This document shows, one piece after another, positions 27,349 to 37,959 of a stretch of 64,000 nucleotides of DNA; position 1 is the first letter of the stretch; each line of letters opens with the position of its first letter. The stretch lies in the NCBI RefSeq assembly GCF_003601975.1, contig NZ_QZWZ01000013.1, forward strand, positions 1 through 64,000, written 5' to 3'. Made by a program: the position numbers and the translations under genes. This DNA comes from Mesorhizobium waimense (GTDB taxonomy: Bacteria; Pseudomonadota; Alphaproteobacteria; Rhizobiales; Rhizobiaceae). Under the pieces are notes generated by a model. That model had not been told where the DNA came from. It made no database searches and was given only the letters and a program-made list of their open reading frames with translations.

Positions 27349-28398
27349 ATGAAAAGCGCCCTTTTCGCCGCGACCGCCTTCTTCTCCCTTGCCGCCATCA
27401 GCCAGACAGCATTCGCCGAAGACGCACCGTATGTCGACGATAGGTCGGACGCCGTTGCGGTCATCCGTTCGCTCTACAGCGCCATCAACCGGCATGAATT
27501 TGCCCGCGCCTGGGACTATTATGGCGATACAAAGCCGGCAAAGGATTTTGATACATTCGTCAAAGGCTATGACAGCACCGACAAGGTCGATGTCAAAACC
27601 GGCGCCGCCTCCAGTGACGGCGCTGCCGGCAGCATTTTCTACAATGTGCCGGTCGCCATCCAGGCCACGGACAAGGATGGTGAAGCAAAGGTCTTCGCCG
27701 GCTGCTACACGCTGCGCCAGGTCAACGCCCAGGTCCAGGAGCCGCCGTTCCTGCCGATTCTCATCGACAAGGGTGCGCTGAAACCCTCCACGGCCAATTT
27801 CGAGGACGCCGTGCCGGCAAGCTGCGGCGACGGCCCGCCGCCGCCGAAGCAGGACACGGTGCTGGAACAGGCCAGGAAGGCCTTCGTCGCCACCTATGGC
27901 GACCAGTGCGACAAGCAGACCCCGGACGGCAAGCCGACAACGGAGCCGGATGCATACAGCCTGCACTACAAGGATACGAATGCCGGCGCCGACGAACCCG
28001 AACGCGAGACGCGGCTGTTCCGCTTCTTCTGCTCGATGGCTGCCTACAATGAAAGCGCGGTCTATTATGTCGCCGATGACGTCATGGGCGTCAGGCAGTT
28101 GCAGTTCGCCTCGCCGGAACTCGACATCCGCTATGAAAACAACAACAGCGAAGGCAAGGTCGAGGCGGTCCACATCATCGGCTTCCAGACCGACGACCAG
28201 CTGGTCAATTCCGATTATGACGACAAGACCAGGACGATCACGTCGATGAACAAATGGCGCGGTGTCGGCGACGCCTCATCGACCGGCACCTATCTGTTCC
28301 GCAACGGCAATTTCTCGCTGGTGCAATATGATGTCGACGCATCCTATGACGGCGAAATCAACCCACAGACCGTGCTCGATTACAACACGGCGCCTTGA
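27349..28398 (+). CDS. Exported DUF1176-like protein
   Basis: 349 residues with a clear signal peptide ('ALFAATAFFSLAAISQTAFA'). The first part ('DAVAVIRSLYSAINRHEFAR' onwards) resembles an NTF2-like or stress-response domain; the C-terminal half, with 'RLFRFFCSMAAYNESAVYYV' and 'YENNNSEGKVEAVHIIGF', matches the DUF1176 pattern. Expected in the periplasm; no reaction is known. GGAG precedes the ATG at 27349. Convergent with the alpha/beta hydrolase gene at 28421. Confidence 0.75.
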   Translation: MKSALFAATAFFSLAAISQTAFAEDAPYVDDRSDAVAVIRSLYSAINRHEFARAWDYYGDTKPAKDFDTFVKGYDSTDKVDVKTGAASSDGAAGSIFYNVPVAIQATDKDGEAKVFAGCYTLRQVNAQVQEPPFLPILIDKGALKPSTANFEDAVPASCGDGPPPPKQDTVLEQARKAFVATYGDQCDKQTPDGKPTTEPDAYSLHYKDTNAGADEPERETRLFRFFCSMAAYNESAVYYVADDVMGVRQLQFASPELDIRYENNNSEGKVEAVHIIGFQTDDQLVNSDYDDKTRTITSMNKWRGVGDASSTGTYLFRNGNFSLVQYDVDASYDGEINPQTVLDYNTAP

Positions 28399-28420
28399 AC
28401 GAGATTCGCGATGGCGCAGA

Positions 28421-29317
28421 TCAAGGTGCCTTGGCGAGCATCCAGTTGAGCGTGCTACGCCAGTCGGTCATGCGGATCGGCGTACCATGGGTGCCGGTCT
28501 CGAAACGGACGAAGCGGGTCGGATAGGGATAGGCTTTCGATCTGGCGATGATGGAGCGGAAGAAGGCTTCCTGCTTCTCCACGGGAAATACCGGGTCCTT
28601 GCTGCCCTGGCCGAAGAAGACCGGGACGTGGCGCCTGAAAGCGGGACTTGACAAAAAACTCTCATCCCATAGCGAGCCGAGCAACAGCAGCCCGTCGATG
28701 CGCCTGCCGGTGTCGTTGCGGGCGGCAAGTTTCCAGCACAGCGAGCCGCCCATCGAGCCGCAGGCGATGAAGATTTTTGCTGCTGGCGAGGCTTCGGCGT
28801 AGTGATTTACAAGCGCCGCAACCTGGGCAGCGCCCGTGTCGCCGAAATCGGTGAAATCTGGGCTGAGATAAAGGCCGCCATTGCCGGCCATCAGGTTCTT
28901 GAGGCGATTGAAATTACCTCCGAAGGTGAAGTCGTCGACGCCCTGCTTGCGGCTGCCACCCTGCCCGTGCAGGTAGAGCACGATGATGCCGGCGCCCTCT
29001 GTTCTACCGACGGCGATGTGCCTGACATCGCCGGCATCGGTCTTCAGCATCAGGTCCTGCTGCACCTTACGCACGTTAGTGTCGGTGTACTCCGCATGCA
29101 CCCGCCGTTCCGGCACCTCGTCGCGGGCATTGATGTCGCGCTTTTCGCGATAGTCGATGACGGTATAGGCGCCGTTGTCGGCGGAGGAGAGTGTCGCCGG
29201 ATAGGCGAACAGATCGTCCTTGAAGGGTTTTAGTTCTAGAGCGTCGGCATGCGCGCCTGAGGCGGCAAAAACCATCGCGGCCAGAGAGAGACGAAGAAAC
29301 TGCAAACGAATAGCCAT
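28421..29317 (-). CDS. Exported alpha/beta hydrolase
   Basis: 298 residues with a signal peptide ('LSLAAMVFAASGAHA'). The hydrolase core shows 'IIVLYLHGQGGSRKQGVDDF', nucleophile elbow 'FIACGSMGGSLCWKLA' (G-S-M-G-G) and a C-terminal His in 'FETGTHGTPIRM'; 'VPVFFGQGSKDPVFP' probably carries the Asp. Likely periplasmic esterase; substrate unknown. It is 32 bp downstream of the MoeA-MobA fusion gene on the same strand and may be the last gene of that unit, though its function does not obviously fit. Confidence 0.88.
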   Translation of the reverse strand: MAIRLQFLRLSLAAMVFAASGAHADALELKPFKDDLFAYPATLSSADNGAYTVIDYREKRDINARDEVPERRVHAEYTDTNVRKVQQDLMLKTDAGDVRHIAVGRTEGAGIIVLYLHGQGGSRKQGVDDFTFGGNFNRLKNLMAGNGGLYLSPDFTDFGDTGAAQVAALVNHYAEASPAAKIFIACGSMGGSLCWKLAARNDTGRRIDGLLLLGSLWDESFLSSPAFRRHVPVFFGQGSKDPVFPVEKQEAFFRSIIARSKAYPYPTRFVRFETGTHGTPIRMTDWRSTLNWMLAKAP

Positions 29318-29349
29318 GCCCAAGGCATGCGTTTTTCGGCCCAAGTTTG

Positions 29350-30960
29350 TCAATCCTGCAGCACGCCGCCGGCGCCTTCCAGCGCCTCGCGGGTGTCAAC
29401 GTCGACAGCAGCTCCTTCGCCGATCTCGACATCGATGACATCAAGCCCTTCAGCCTCGACCAGATGGCGGGCGCCTGTATCGCCTTCGAGATGCGCGATG
29501 GCCGGAAACAGTGATCGCGGCAGCAGCACCGGATTGCCGCGCCTGCCATCATGGGCGGCACGCACCACCGAGCGGCCGTCGGATTTGCGGAAGGCATCGA
29601 TCAGCGTGTCGAGGTCGGCCGAGGAGACGCCAGGCATGTCGCCAAGAACGATCAATGCGCCGGCGGCATCGCTCGCAACCCGGGCGATACCGGCCTTCAA
29701 CGAAGAGGACAGGCCGTCGGCGAAATCGGGATTGTCGGCCAAGATGACATCGAGGCCCGACAGGGCCGAGCGCACCCGCTCGTGCTGGTGGCCGGTGACG
29801 ACGATTGTGTTCGCGGCCCTTGAGCCCAGCGCACGCTCGGCGGCGCGGCGCACCAGCGGCTTGCCGGCGAACAGCGCCAGGAGCTTGTTGGGTCCACCCA
29901 TGCGGCTGGAGCGGCCGGCGGCCAGAAGCACGATATCGACCTTCAACTCGGATCTTGCGGGCAGCGGCTCGCGCGGCTGCGGCCTGGTCGGGATTTCCAT
30001 CAGCAGCCCGCCGACACCCATGCCGGCGATGTCGCCGGCCGTCACGTCGAGCCCGGCGATCAGACGGTCGAGCACCCAATCGAAGCCGTTTTCCTTGGGG
30101 CTGCGGGCGCAGCCGGGCGCGCCGATGACGCGCTTGCCGTCAAGCGTGCCGAGCACCAGGAGGTTGCCGGGATCGACGGGCATGCCGGCGCGGACGACAG
30201 TACCCCCAGCACGTTCGATCGCTGCAGGAACGACATCGGCGAAATCGCTCATCGCCGAGGCACCGAAGATCACCACGATGTCGTTGTCGCGCGCAAGCGA
30301 AGCCGCTGCCTCCGCCACCGGCGCGATTTCGTGCGGCGTGCGGCGCTCGGCCGTCAGCCGCCCGCCCGAGCGCGCTAGCCGCGCCTCGGTGACGCGCAAC
30401 GTCTTGTCGAGCACGCTCGGCTTGACGCCGGGCAGCATGGTCTGGATGACGCCGACGCGCACCGGCTGGTAGGCGTTGACGGCGAAGATCTCGCCAGTGG
30501 TGCAGATCCTTGCCACCTTATCGACCAGAGCGGCGACAACGGCGAAAGGAATGATCTTCACCGTCGCCACCATCTGGCCCTTCTCGACCGGCGCGTGCTG
30601 CGCCAGCGTGGCGATGGTGATGGTCGGGTCGACGGCGTTGATGGCATCGATCATCGCTGCATCGACCGTGAAGACACCGGCCGCCTCGGCGTGGAGGTTG
30701 ACCCGGCCGGTCGCGGCAGGCTTCGCCTCGATGTTGCGATGGCTCATGCCGGCGGCGATCTTTTCAGCCGCGGCATCCTCGCCGAGATCATCGGCGGCCA
30801 GCACCGCTGCGACGACCTCTTTTATCCCGGCCGCCTTCAGCACTGACACATCGTCGGCGCTCAGCCTGTGCGCCTTGCGAAAACGCCGCTCGCCGGCCGT
30901 GGTGGCGTGCGCCAGCACCGCACCTTCGGCCTGATCGATCGGAACCGGACCAAATTTCAC
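29350..30960 (-). CDS. MoeA-like / MobA-like fusion protein (molybdopterin-binding plus NTP transferase)
   Basis: 536 residues with two domains. Residues 1-330 look like a MoeA/MogA-type molybdopterin-binding module ('VRVGVIQTMLPGVKPSVLDK', 'DIVVIFGASAMSDFADVV', 'VIGAPGCARSPKENGFDWVL'). Residues about 343-536 are a MobA/MocA-type nucleotidyltransferase: 'DIVLLAAGRSSRMGGPNKLL' is the NTP-binding signature and 'GALIVLGDMPGVSSADLD' the metal-binding Asp. Together they should attach CMP or GMP to molybdopterin, for example MCD cofactor for xanthine/CO-dehydrogenase-type enzymes. The start overlaps the upstream XdhC gene by four bases, so translation is coupled. Confidence 0.9.
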   Translation of the reverse strand: MKFGPVPIDQAEGAVLAHATTAGERRFRKAHRLSADDVSVLKAAGIKEVVAAVLAADDLGEDAAAEKIAAGMSHRNIEAKPAATGRVNLHAEAAGVFTVDAAMIDAINAVDPTITIATLAQHAPVEKGQMVATVKIIPFAVVAALVDKVARICTTGEIFAVNAYQPVRVGVIQTMLPGVKPSVLDKTLRVTEARLARSGGRLTAERRTPHEIAPVAEAAASLARDNDIVVIFGASAMSDFADVVPAAIERAGGTVVRAGMPVDPGNLLVLGTLDGKRVIGAPGCARSPKENGFDWVLDRLIAGLDVTAGDIAGMGVGGLLMEIPTRPQPREPLPARSELKVDIVLLAAGRSSRMGGPNKLLALFAGKPLVRRAAERALGSRAANTIVVTGHQHERVRSALSGLDVILADNPDFADGLSSSLKAGIARVASDAAGALIVLGDMPGVSSADLDTLIDAFRKSDGRSVVRAAHDGRRGNPVLLPRSLFPAIAHLEGDTGARHLVEAEGLDVIDVEIGEGAAVDVDTREALEGAGGVLQD

Positions 30961-31661
30961 GCCACCGCGCCTTTGCTTTCCAGGCCGCGAGAGCGAAAGG
31001 CGTGGATCGCTTGCGCCAGCACGGCGACGGCGATCTCAGCGGGACTTGCTGCGCCGATATCGAGGCCGATCGGCGCGTGGATGCGGGCGATCTGGTCGGC
31101 GCTCGCACCCAGCGCCAGCAAGCGCTCGACGCGCTTTGCATGGGTCTTGCGGCTGCCAAGCGCCCCGACATAGAAGCAGTTGGCGTCAAGTGCTGCCTTC
31201 AGCGCGAAATCGTCGATCTTCGGATCATGAGTGACGGCGGCGAGCGCCGTGTAGCTGTCGAGCGGCTGGCGCTTCAGCACTTCCTCAGGCCATTCGGCAG
31301 AGAGCGCGACATCGGGAAAGCGGTCCGGCGTGGCGAAGGCGGTGCGCGGATCGATAATCTCGACCGGATAGCCGGCGATCTTCGCCATCGGCGCAAGCGC
31401 CTGGCTGATGTGAACGGCGCCGATCACCACCAGGCGCGGCTGCGGCAGATGGGCGTTGAGAAAGAAAGTCCGCCCCTCGACCTCGACCGAACCGGAATTG
31501 CCGGTTCGAAACGCTTTGGCGATCGCCGCCCCCAATTCGCCGGCGACAGGGTCACCTTCGCGCACGATGCGGTCGCGGCCGTCACCGAGATCGGTAACAA
31601 GGATCGCGGCACGACGGGCGCGGCGTTCGACGTTGAGCGATTTGAGTGCGTACGGATCCAT
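30957..31661 (-). CDS. XdhC family protein, Rossmann domain part (CoxF-like)
   Basis: 234 residues. The C-terminal XdhC Rossmann domain is clear: 'PRLVVIGAVHISQALAPMAK', 'DPRTAFATPDRFPDVALS', and 'FYVGALGSRKTHAKRVERLL' followed by 'IHAPIGLDIGAASPAEIAVAV'. XdhC proteins bind the molybdenum cofactor, assist its sulfuration and insert it into xanthine- or CO-dehydrogenase-like enzymes. The N-terminal CoxI-type domain is encoded separately just upstream (31667-32005, 5 bp apart), so XdhC is split into two polypeptides. Confidence 0.92.
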   Translation of the reverse strand: MDPYALKSLNVERRARRAAILVTDLGDGRDRIVREGDPVAGELGAAIAKAFRTGNSGSVEVEGRTFFLNAHLPQPRLVVIGAVHISQALAPMAKIAGYPVEIIDPRTAFATPDRFPDVALSAEWPEEVLKRQPLDSYTALAAVTHDPKIDDFALKAALDANCFYVGALGSRKTHAKRVERLLALGASADQIARIHAPIGLDIGAASPAEIAVAVLAQAIHAFRSRGLESKGAVA

Positions 31662-31666
31662 GTGTC

Positions 31667-32005
<339 letters not shown>

Positions 32006-32059
32006 GATCGCTTCTCTCAGAGTCTGTTTTTCCGGGAGTCTGTTTTCGCAAACATATGG

Positions 32060-33310
32060 TTATGCGGCCCGCCTCGCGCCATCGACGATCCAGCGGCGCG
32101 GATCGAACGAGCCGGCCGTTTTCTTGTCCAACGAAGCACAGAGATCGGCAAGCGCATCGAGATTGTGCACCGAGCGGAACTCGTCGACATGCGGCAGCAT
32201 CGCCTTGACGCCGCGGGCGCGCGCCTCGAAGCCGTCGAAGCGCAGTAGTGGGTTCAGCCAAATCAGCCGCCGGCAGGATTTGTGCAGGCGCTCCATCTCC
32301 TCCGACAGGCCGGCGACATCGTCCCGTTCCAGTCCGTCGGTGATCAAAAGCACCACCGCACCCTGCCCCAGCACACGGCGTGACCACAGACGGTTGAACT
32401 CGGCCAGCGTGTCGCCGATGCGGGTGCCGCCCGACCAGTCCTTTACCGCCGCCGAACAGTCGGCCAGGGCGGCATCGGGATCGCGATGGCGCATCTGCCG
32501 CGTCAGATTGGTGAGCCTGGTGCCGAAGACGAAGGCGTGCACGCGCCGGCGCTTTTCTGTCAGCGCATGCAGGAAATGCAAGAAGATGCGCGTGTACTGG
32601 CTCATCGACCCGGAAATATCGGCCAGCACCACCAGCGGCGGGTGCACCTCGCGGGCGGAGCGGAATTTCGGCAGGATCAGTTCGCCACCGGTGCGTGCGG
32701 CCGAACGCATCATGGCGCGCGGATCGACACGGCGGCCATGCGCATCGGCCTTGAAGCGCCGTGTGCTGACCATGTCGAAAGGCAGCCGTAACCGGGCGAT
32801 CGCCTTCTTGGCGTCGGCCATCTCGGCGGCGTTCATCTGGGCAAAGTCCTTGCCGCGCAGCACCTCGTTGCCGGAGAAGGTGAAACGGGCGTCGACCTCG
32901 ATCTCGGGTATTTCCTGCACCGGCTGGTTCTTCTGATGGCCCTCGAACATCGCCTGGCTGACGCGGTTCTCGGCCGCGCGTGGCTTCTGTTTCTCCTTGC
33001 TGTCGGGGGCAACGGGCGAAAACATCGCCAGCATCTTTTCGATCAGCTCGCGCGATTTCCAGAACAGCCGGAAGGCCTCGTCGAAGGTCGGATGGTCCTC
33101 GTGCCTGGAGACCAGCACGGCATGCAGCGTCCAGTAGAAATCGTCGCGCGAACCGATGCCGGCGGCGAGCACAGCCTCGATCGCATCCTTGACCGAAGCC
33201 GGCCCGACGCGCATGCCGGCCTTGCGCAAGGTGCGGGCGAAATAGACGATGTTATCGGCGATGCGCCCGTCCACTTTCGCCTCTCCGGGGTCGGGACGCG
33301 GCGTCTTCAT
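32060..33310 (-). CDS. VWA domain protein, CoxE-like
   Basis: 416 residues. The C-terminal von Willebrand A domain has the MIDAS motif 'VLADISGSMSQYTRIFLHFL' (D-x-S-x-S) and 'VVLLITDGLERDDVAGLS'. The N-terminal half is Arg/Lys-rich and helical. CoxE partners with the MoxR-type ATPase CoxD in maturing the active site of Mo-CO dehydrogenase-like enzymes. The start at 33310 directly follows the MoxR stop (gap 4 bp); the longer frame runs into the MoxR gene. Confidence 0.92.
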   Translation of the reverse strand: MKTPRPDPGEAKVDGRIADNIVYFARTLRKAGMRVGPASVKDAIEAVLAAGIGSRDDFYWTLHAVLVSRHEDHPTFDEAFRLFWKSRELIEKMLAMFSPVAPDSKEKQKPRAAENRVSQAMFEGHQKNQPVQEIPEIEVDARFTFSGNEVLRGKDFAQMNAAEMADAKKAIARLRLPFDMVSTRRFKADAHGRRVDPRAMMRSAARTGGELILPKFRSAREVHPPLVVLADISGSMSQYTRIFLHFLHALTEKRRRVHAFVFGTRLTNLTRQMRHRDPDAALADCSAAVKDWSGGTRIGDTLAEFNRLWSRRVLGQGAVVLLITDGLERDDVAGLSEEMERLHKSCRRLIWLNPLLRFDGFEARARGVKAMLPHVDEFRSVHNLDALADLCASLDKKTAGSFDPRRWIVDGARRAA

Positions 33311-33314
33311 TGCC

Positions 33315-34244
<930 letters not shown>

Positions 34245-34277
34245 CCTGTCTCCGTGGCTGCGGCCCATCCAGAGCCT

Positions 34278-34772
34278 CTAAAGCGCGCGATAGGCGCGGT
34301 CGTGATAGATCAGCGGCCGCAAATTATCGCCGATGCGCAGGCCTGTCACCTTGCCAAAAAGCACACGGTGGGTGGCCAGATCCTTGGTGTCGAACAGCTC
34401 GCAGTCGAACACAGCGAGCGCACCCTTCAAGGTCGGCGCCCCGGTCGAGATGACATCCCACTCGCCGAGCGCGAAGCGCTCCTCGACCGGCAGTCCGTTG
34501 ATGCCGGAAAACCCGATCGACAGCGGTTCCTGGTGCGAAGCCAGCGTGTTCAGGGCAAATCTGCCGTTTTTCACGAACGGCTCGTTCTTGGGGTTTTCGC
34601 GGTTGAGGCAGACCAGGACCGTTGGTGGCGTGTCCGACACCGAGCACGCCGCGATGACTGTTGCGCCACGCCTGCCGGCGGGGCCGTCGGTGGTCACCAC
34701 ATGGACGTGGCCGGCAAAATGAGCCATCGCGTCGCGATAGGCCTGCGGCCCGATGTCGTTCTTCGTCAGCAC
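34278..34772 (-). CDS. Flavin reductase family protein (HpaC-like)
   Basis: 164 residues with the split-barrel FMN-binding fold: 'AYRDAMAHFAGHVHVVTTDG', 'GATVIAACSVSDTPPTVLVC' (FMN loop) and 'NPKNEPFVKNGRFALNTLAS'. Supplies reduced flavin to a two-component monooxygenase; no partner oxygenase lies nearby. Start is uncertain: I prefer the GTG at 34772 (GGA upstream), but an ATG at 34826 would add 18 residues. Divergent from the ABC binding protein gene. Confidence 0.88.
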   Translation of the reverse strand: MLTKNDIGPQAYRDAMAHFAGHVHVVTTDGPAGRRGATVIAACSVSDTPPTVLVCLNRENPKNEPFVKNGRFALNTLASHQEPLSIGFSGINGLPVEERFALGEWDVISTGAPTLKGALAVFDCELFDTKDLATHRVLFGKVTGLRIGDNLRPLIYHDRAYRAL

Positions 34773-34953
34773 TGATGATTTTCCACAAGTCGAAGCCCGA
34801 TCGTTATATATGGCGGCATACGGCATGCCACAAGCGAAGTGCTTGACCTCTATTCCGAAATTCGCGTGTTGCACCCGGGACGAGCAGCCTTTAGGTCTTG
34901 GCGGGAAGAGGCGCCGGGAGCATGCATCCGGCACGGAGGAATTCTTCGTCAGA

Positions 34954-36024
34954 ATGCGACCCCGGACAGCGACGATAGCGGCACTGCTCTGGCTGCTCCC
35001 TGCAGGCGTCAGCGCCCAGACGCTGCTTGTCGGCGTCGCCGCACCTCTGTCCGGCCCGTCGGCGATCCTTGGCAAGCAGATCGAGGCCGGAGCCAGCCTG
35101 GCGGCCGAGGCAAACGGCGCCGAGATCAAGACGGTCAACGATGCCTGCACGGCCGATGGCGGCGCTGCCGCCGCACGCGACTTCGCCGCGGCGAAAGTAA
35201 GCGTGGTCGTCGGTTTTCTCTGCACCGAAGCGATCGAGGCGGCGCTGCCGATCCTCAAGGATGCCGGCATCCCTGTCATCACCGTCGGCGTGCGCACCGA
35301 AAGCCTGAGCGACCGGCGCGCCAAGACCGGCTGGCCGGTCTATCGGCTCGGCCCGCGTGGCGACGACGAACGCAATGCCGTCGCCACAATCCTCACCCGG
35401 CTCTGGCAGAAGGAGCTCTTCGCCATCGTCGACGACGGCACCATCTATGGCCGCGAGATCACCGAGACGCTAAGGGCAGCAGCCGAGCAGGCGAGGCTGA
35501 AACCGGTGTTCGTCGACACTTTCCGGCCGCAGCTCGACAACCAGATCGGGCTGATCGGCCGGCTGAAGAAATCCGGCGCGACGCATGTCTTCGCCGGCGG
35601 CGACGGCGACGACATCGCCATTATGGGCCGCGATGCCGGCCAGCTCGATGCCGGCATGACCTTTGCCGGGGGCGAGAATATGCGCACGCCGCCGGGCGAC
35701 GTGCCCTATGCGGCGGGTACGCTGATGATCGCACCGCCCGAATGGGCCGATGTCGCCGATCCCAAGGTGCTTGAGGCATTCGCCGCAAAGAGCATCATTC
35801 CAGAAGGTTACGCGCTGCCCGCCTATGCGGCGGTCGAGATCGCCAGGGCGGCCGCGGCGGCGGCAGAGACCTCCGGCAAGCCGCTGGCGGAGCTGCTCAC
35901 CGCGCATGACTTCACCACTGCGATCGGGCCGGTCCGTTTCGACGAAAAGGGCGATCTCAGCCAAAACCCCTACCGCCCCTTCCGTTTCGACGGAACGCGT
36001 TTCGTGCCCTTCGAGGCGCAGTGA
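34954..36024 (+). CDS. ABC transporter substrate-binding protein (branched-chain amino acid / amide type)
   Basis: 356 residues. A signal peptide ('TATIAALLWLLPAGVSAQ') is followed by a type I periplasmic-binding fold: 'LLVGVAAPLSGPSAILGKQI' and 'KDAGIPVITVGVRTESLSDR' fit the LivJ/AmiC cluster. It should bind an amino acid, amide or related ligand in the periplasm. No LivHMGF permease or ATPase genes are in the window, so it is an orphan or part of a sensory route. Its stop TGA overlaps the start of the P1 peptidase gene (TGATG), implying coupled translation. Start at 34954 chosen by the signal peptide. Confidence 0.88.
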   Translation: MRPRTATIAALLWLLPAGVSAQTLLVGVAAPLSGPSAILGKQIEAGASLAAEANGAEIKTVNDACTADGGAAAARDFAAAKVSVVVGFLCTEAIEAALPILKDAGIPVITVGVRTESLSDRRAKTGWPVYRLGPRGDDERNAVATILTRLWQKELFAIVDDGTIYGREITETLRAAAEQARLKPVFVDTFRPQLDNQIGLIGRLKKSGATHVFAGGDGDDIAIMGRDAGQLDAGMTFAGGENMRTPPGDVPYAAGTLMIAPPEWADVADPKVLEAFAAKSIIPEGYALPAYAAVEIARAAAAAAETSGKPLAELLTAHDFTTAIGPVRFDEKGDLSQNPYRPFRFDGTRFVPFEAQ

Positions 36025-37058
36025 TGTTTCGCACCGGGCCGCGCAATCTGATCACCGATGTCGCCGGCCTAAGCGTCGGCAACGCCGCCGACGCCAGGCT
36101 GAAGTCGGGCGTGACCGCCCTGCTTTGCGACGAGCCGGCGGTGGCCGGCGTGCAGGTGCTGGGCGGCGCGCCCGGCACGCGCGAAACAGACCTGCTCGAG
36201 CCGCAGAATTCCATCGAGGCGATCCATGCCGTCGTTCTCTCGGGCGGCTCGGCCTTCGGCCTCGATGCCGCCTCCGGCGTGCAGGCGGCGCTGCGCGAAC
36301 GCAACATCGGCGTCTTGGTCGGCGGCTTTCGCGTGCCGATCGTACCGGCGGCGATCCTGTTCGATTTGCGCAATGGCGGCGACAAGGACTGGGGCCGCTA
36401 TCCGCCCTACCGCGACCTCGGCTACGAAGCCGCCCAGGCCGCCGCGGCCGACTTTGCCCTCGGCACGGCAGGCGCCGGCACCGGCGCACAGACGTCAGGG
36501 CTCAAGGGCGGGCTCGGCTCGGCCTCATCGGTTCTGGAAAGCGGCGTCACCATTGGTGCGCTCGCCGCCGTCAACCCGACCGGCTCGGTGACGGTCGGGC
36601 AAAGCCGCCACTTCTGGGCCGCGCCTTTCGAGATCGGCGACGAGTTCGGCGGGCTTGGCTATCCCTCGCCGATGCCGGAAGACGCAAGACGGATCTTGCT
36701 GAAGTTCCGCGACCGGAAGTTCACCGGCAAGGATAGCGACAGGCAAGCGGAGGCCGGCGGCAACACCACCATCGCCGTAATCGCCACCGACGCCGTCCTC
36801 ACCAAGGCCGCCGCCAAACGTCTGGCGATATCGGCGCATGACGGCTTCGTGCGCGCCATCTGGCCGACGCACACGCCGGCCGATGGCGATCTGGTGTTCG
36901 CTCTGGCGACCGGCAGGAGCGGCATTCAGCTTTCAGCCAACGATGCCATCGACCTCTATGCGGCGGCCGGCGCCACCATGGCGCGCGCCATCAGCCGCGG
37001 GGTGCATGCAGCGACGCCGGCCGACGGCGATCTGTTTCCCGTCTGGTCGTCGCGCTAG
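36024..37058 (+). CDS. P1 family peptidase (DmpA/BapA-type aminopeptidase)
   Basis: 344 residues of the S58 family (L-aminopeptidase D-Ala-esterase/amidase, beta-peptidyl aminopeptidase). Family landmarks are 'NLITDVAGLSVGNAADA', 'VLSGGSAFGLDAASGVQ', 'GTGAQTSGLKGGLGSAS' and 'LSANDAIDLYAAAGATM'. Members self-cleave to an N-terminal nucleophile Ser/Thr and hydrolyse small peptides, including beta-peptides, or N-terminal D/L residues. Coupled by stop-start overlap to the preceding ABC binding protein, so the two may serve uptake sensing and hydrolysis of the same compound. Confidence 0.92.
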   Translation: MFRTGPRNLITDVAGLSVGNAADARLKSGVTALLCDEPAVAGVQVLGGAPGTRETDLLEPQNSIEAIHAVVLSGGSAFGLDAASGVQAALRERNIGVLVGGFRVPIVPAAILFDLRNGGDKDWGRYPPYRDLGYEAAQAAAADFALGTAGAGTGAQTSGLKGGLGSASSVLESGVTIGALAAVNPTGSVTVGQSRHFWAAPFEIGDEFGGLGYPSPMPEDARRILLKFRDRKFTGKDSDRQAEAGGNTTIAVIATDAVLTKAAAKRLAISAHDGFVRAIWPTHTPADGDLVFALATGRSGIQLSANDAIDLYAAAGATMARAISRGVHAATPADGDLFPVWSSR

Positions 37059-37233
37059 AGCGGCTCAACCTTTGATAGAAATGCTGCGAATATTGCTGGC
37101 GCCGGTCATGATGGTTCTTCCCTTGAAACCGCCGACAATGACAACAGAGGATGCATGGCCTTCAGGTAGCACGACCTTTTGATTGTCTCGTGATAGGGAA
37201 GAAAACGTGCCCGGCTGTGCGAATGGAGAGCCA

Positions 37234-37959
37234 ATGCGAACCCTTGTCCTGTTTGCCGTTTGCCTGCTGACCCAGCTTGCGACCCTGGCCGGCGTGCGGG
37301 CCGGTGACGTCGCCGAGCTTGAAATCCTCGGCTTCACCAAGGACGGCGGCGTCTTCGCCTTCGAGGAGTATGGCGTCCAGGACGGATCGGGATTTCCCTA
37401 TGCCAATCGCTATTACATCGACACCAATGACGACACGTTCCTGAAGGGCACGCCGATCAAGGTTCGGCTCGACGACGAGAACGCCATGCTTGAGGCGGCG
37501 CGCCTTCAGGCGCGCCAGAAAGGCGAAGCGATCGTCAGCCAAGCGGAGCTCACCGCCAATCGCGGCATCACCGCCGGCTTCAACCCGGTGACCGAACTCT
37601 CGGCCGATCCGTTCCGCATGGTGGTCAATCCACGGCCGATCTTTTCGCCGGTCGACCCTCCGCTCGAATTCCGGCTCGACGAGATCGGTATGAACGATAC
37701 CGAACGCTGCCAGAGCCTGGGCGAGATCAACGGCTTTCGCCTGCTGCGCATCGAGGCAAAGGATGGCGGCCAGACACATCTGCTGCATGAGGACAAATCG
37801 ATTCCGCAAAGCCGCGGCTGCCCGTACGGCTACCAGATCGGCGCGGTGCAGACATTTTCGCTCGATAGCATCAGCGCCTATGCTGTGCTGATCACTGTCC
37901 GGCAATACGGCTTCGAAGGGCCGGATTTTCGCTGGATCGCGGTGACCGGCCGCCTGTGA
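37234..37959 (+). CDS. Exported DUF2259 domain protein
   Basis: 241 residues with a signal peptide ending near 'GVRAGD'. The DUF2259 core begins 'VAELEILGFTKDGGVFAFEE' and includes 'GFPYANRYYIDTNDDTFLKG'. Family function is unknown; members are periplasmic and often near membrane proteins. GGAGAG precedes the ATG at 37234. The next gene starts inside its last codon (GTGA), so they are coupled. Confidence 0.88.
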   Translation: MRTLVLFAVCLLTQLATLAGVRAGDVAELEILGFTKDGGVFAFEEYGVQDGSGFPYANRYYIDTNDDTFLKGTPIKVRLDDENAMLEAARLQARQKGEAIVSQAELTANRGITAGFNPVTELSADPFRMVVNPRPIFSPVDPPLEFRLDEIGMNDTERCQSLGEINGFRLLRIEAKDGGQTHLLHEDKSIPQSRGCPYGYQIGAVQTFSLDSISAYAVLITVRQYGFEGPDFRWIAVTGRL

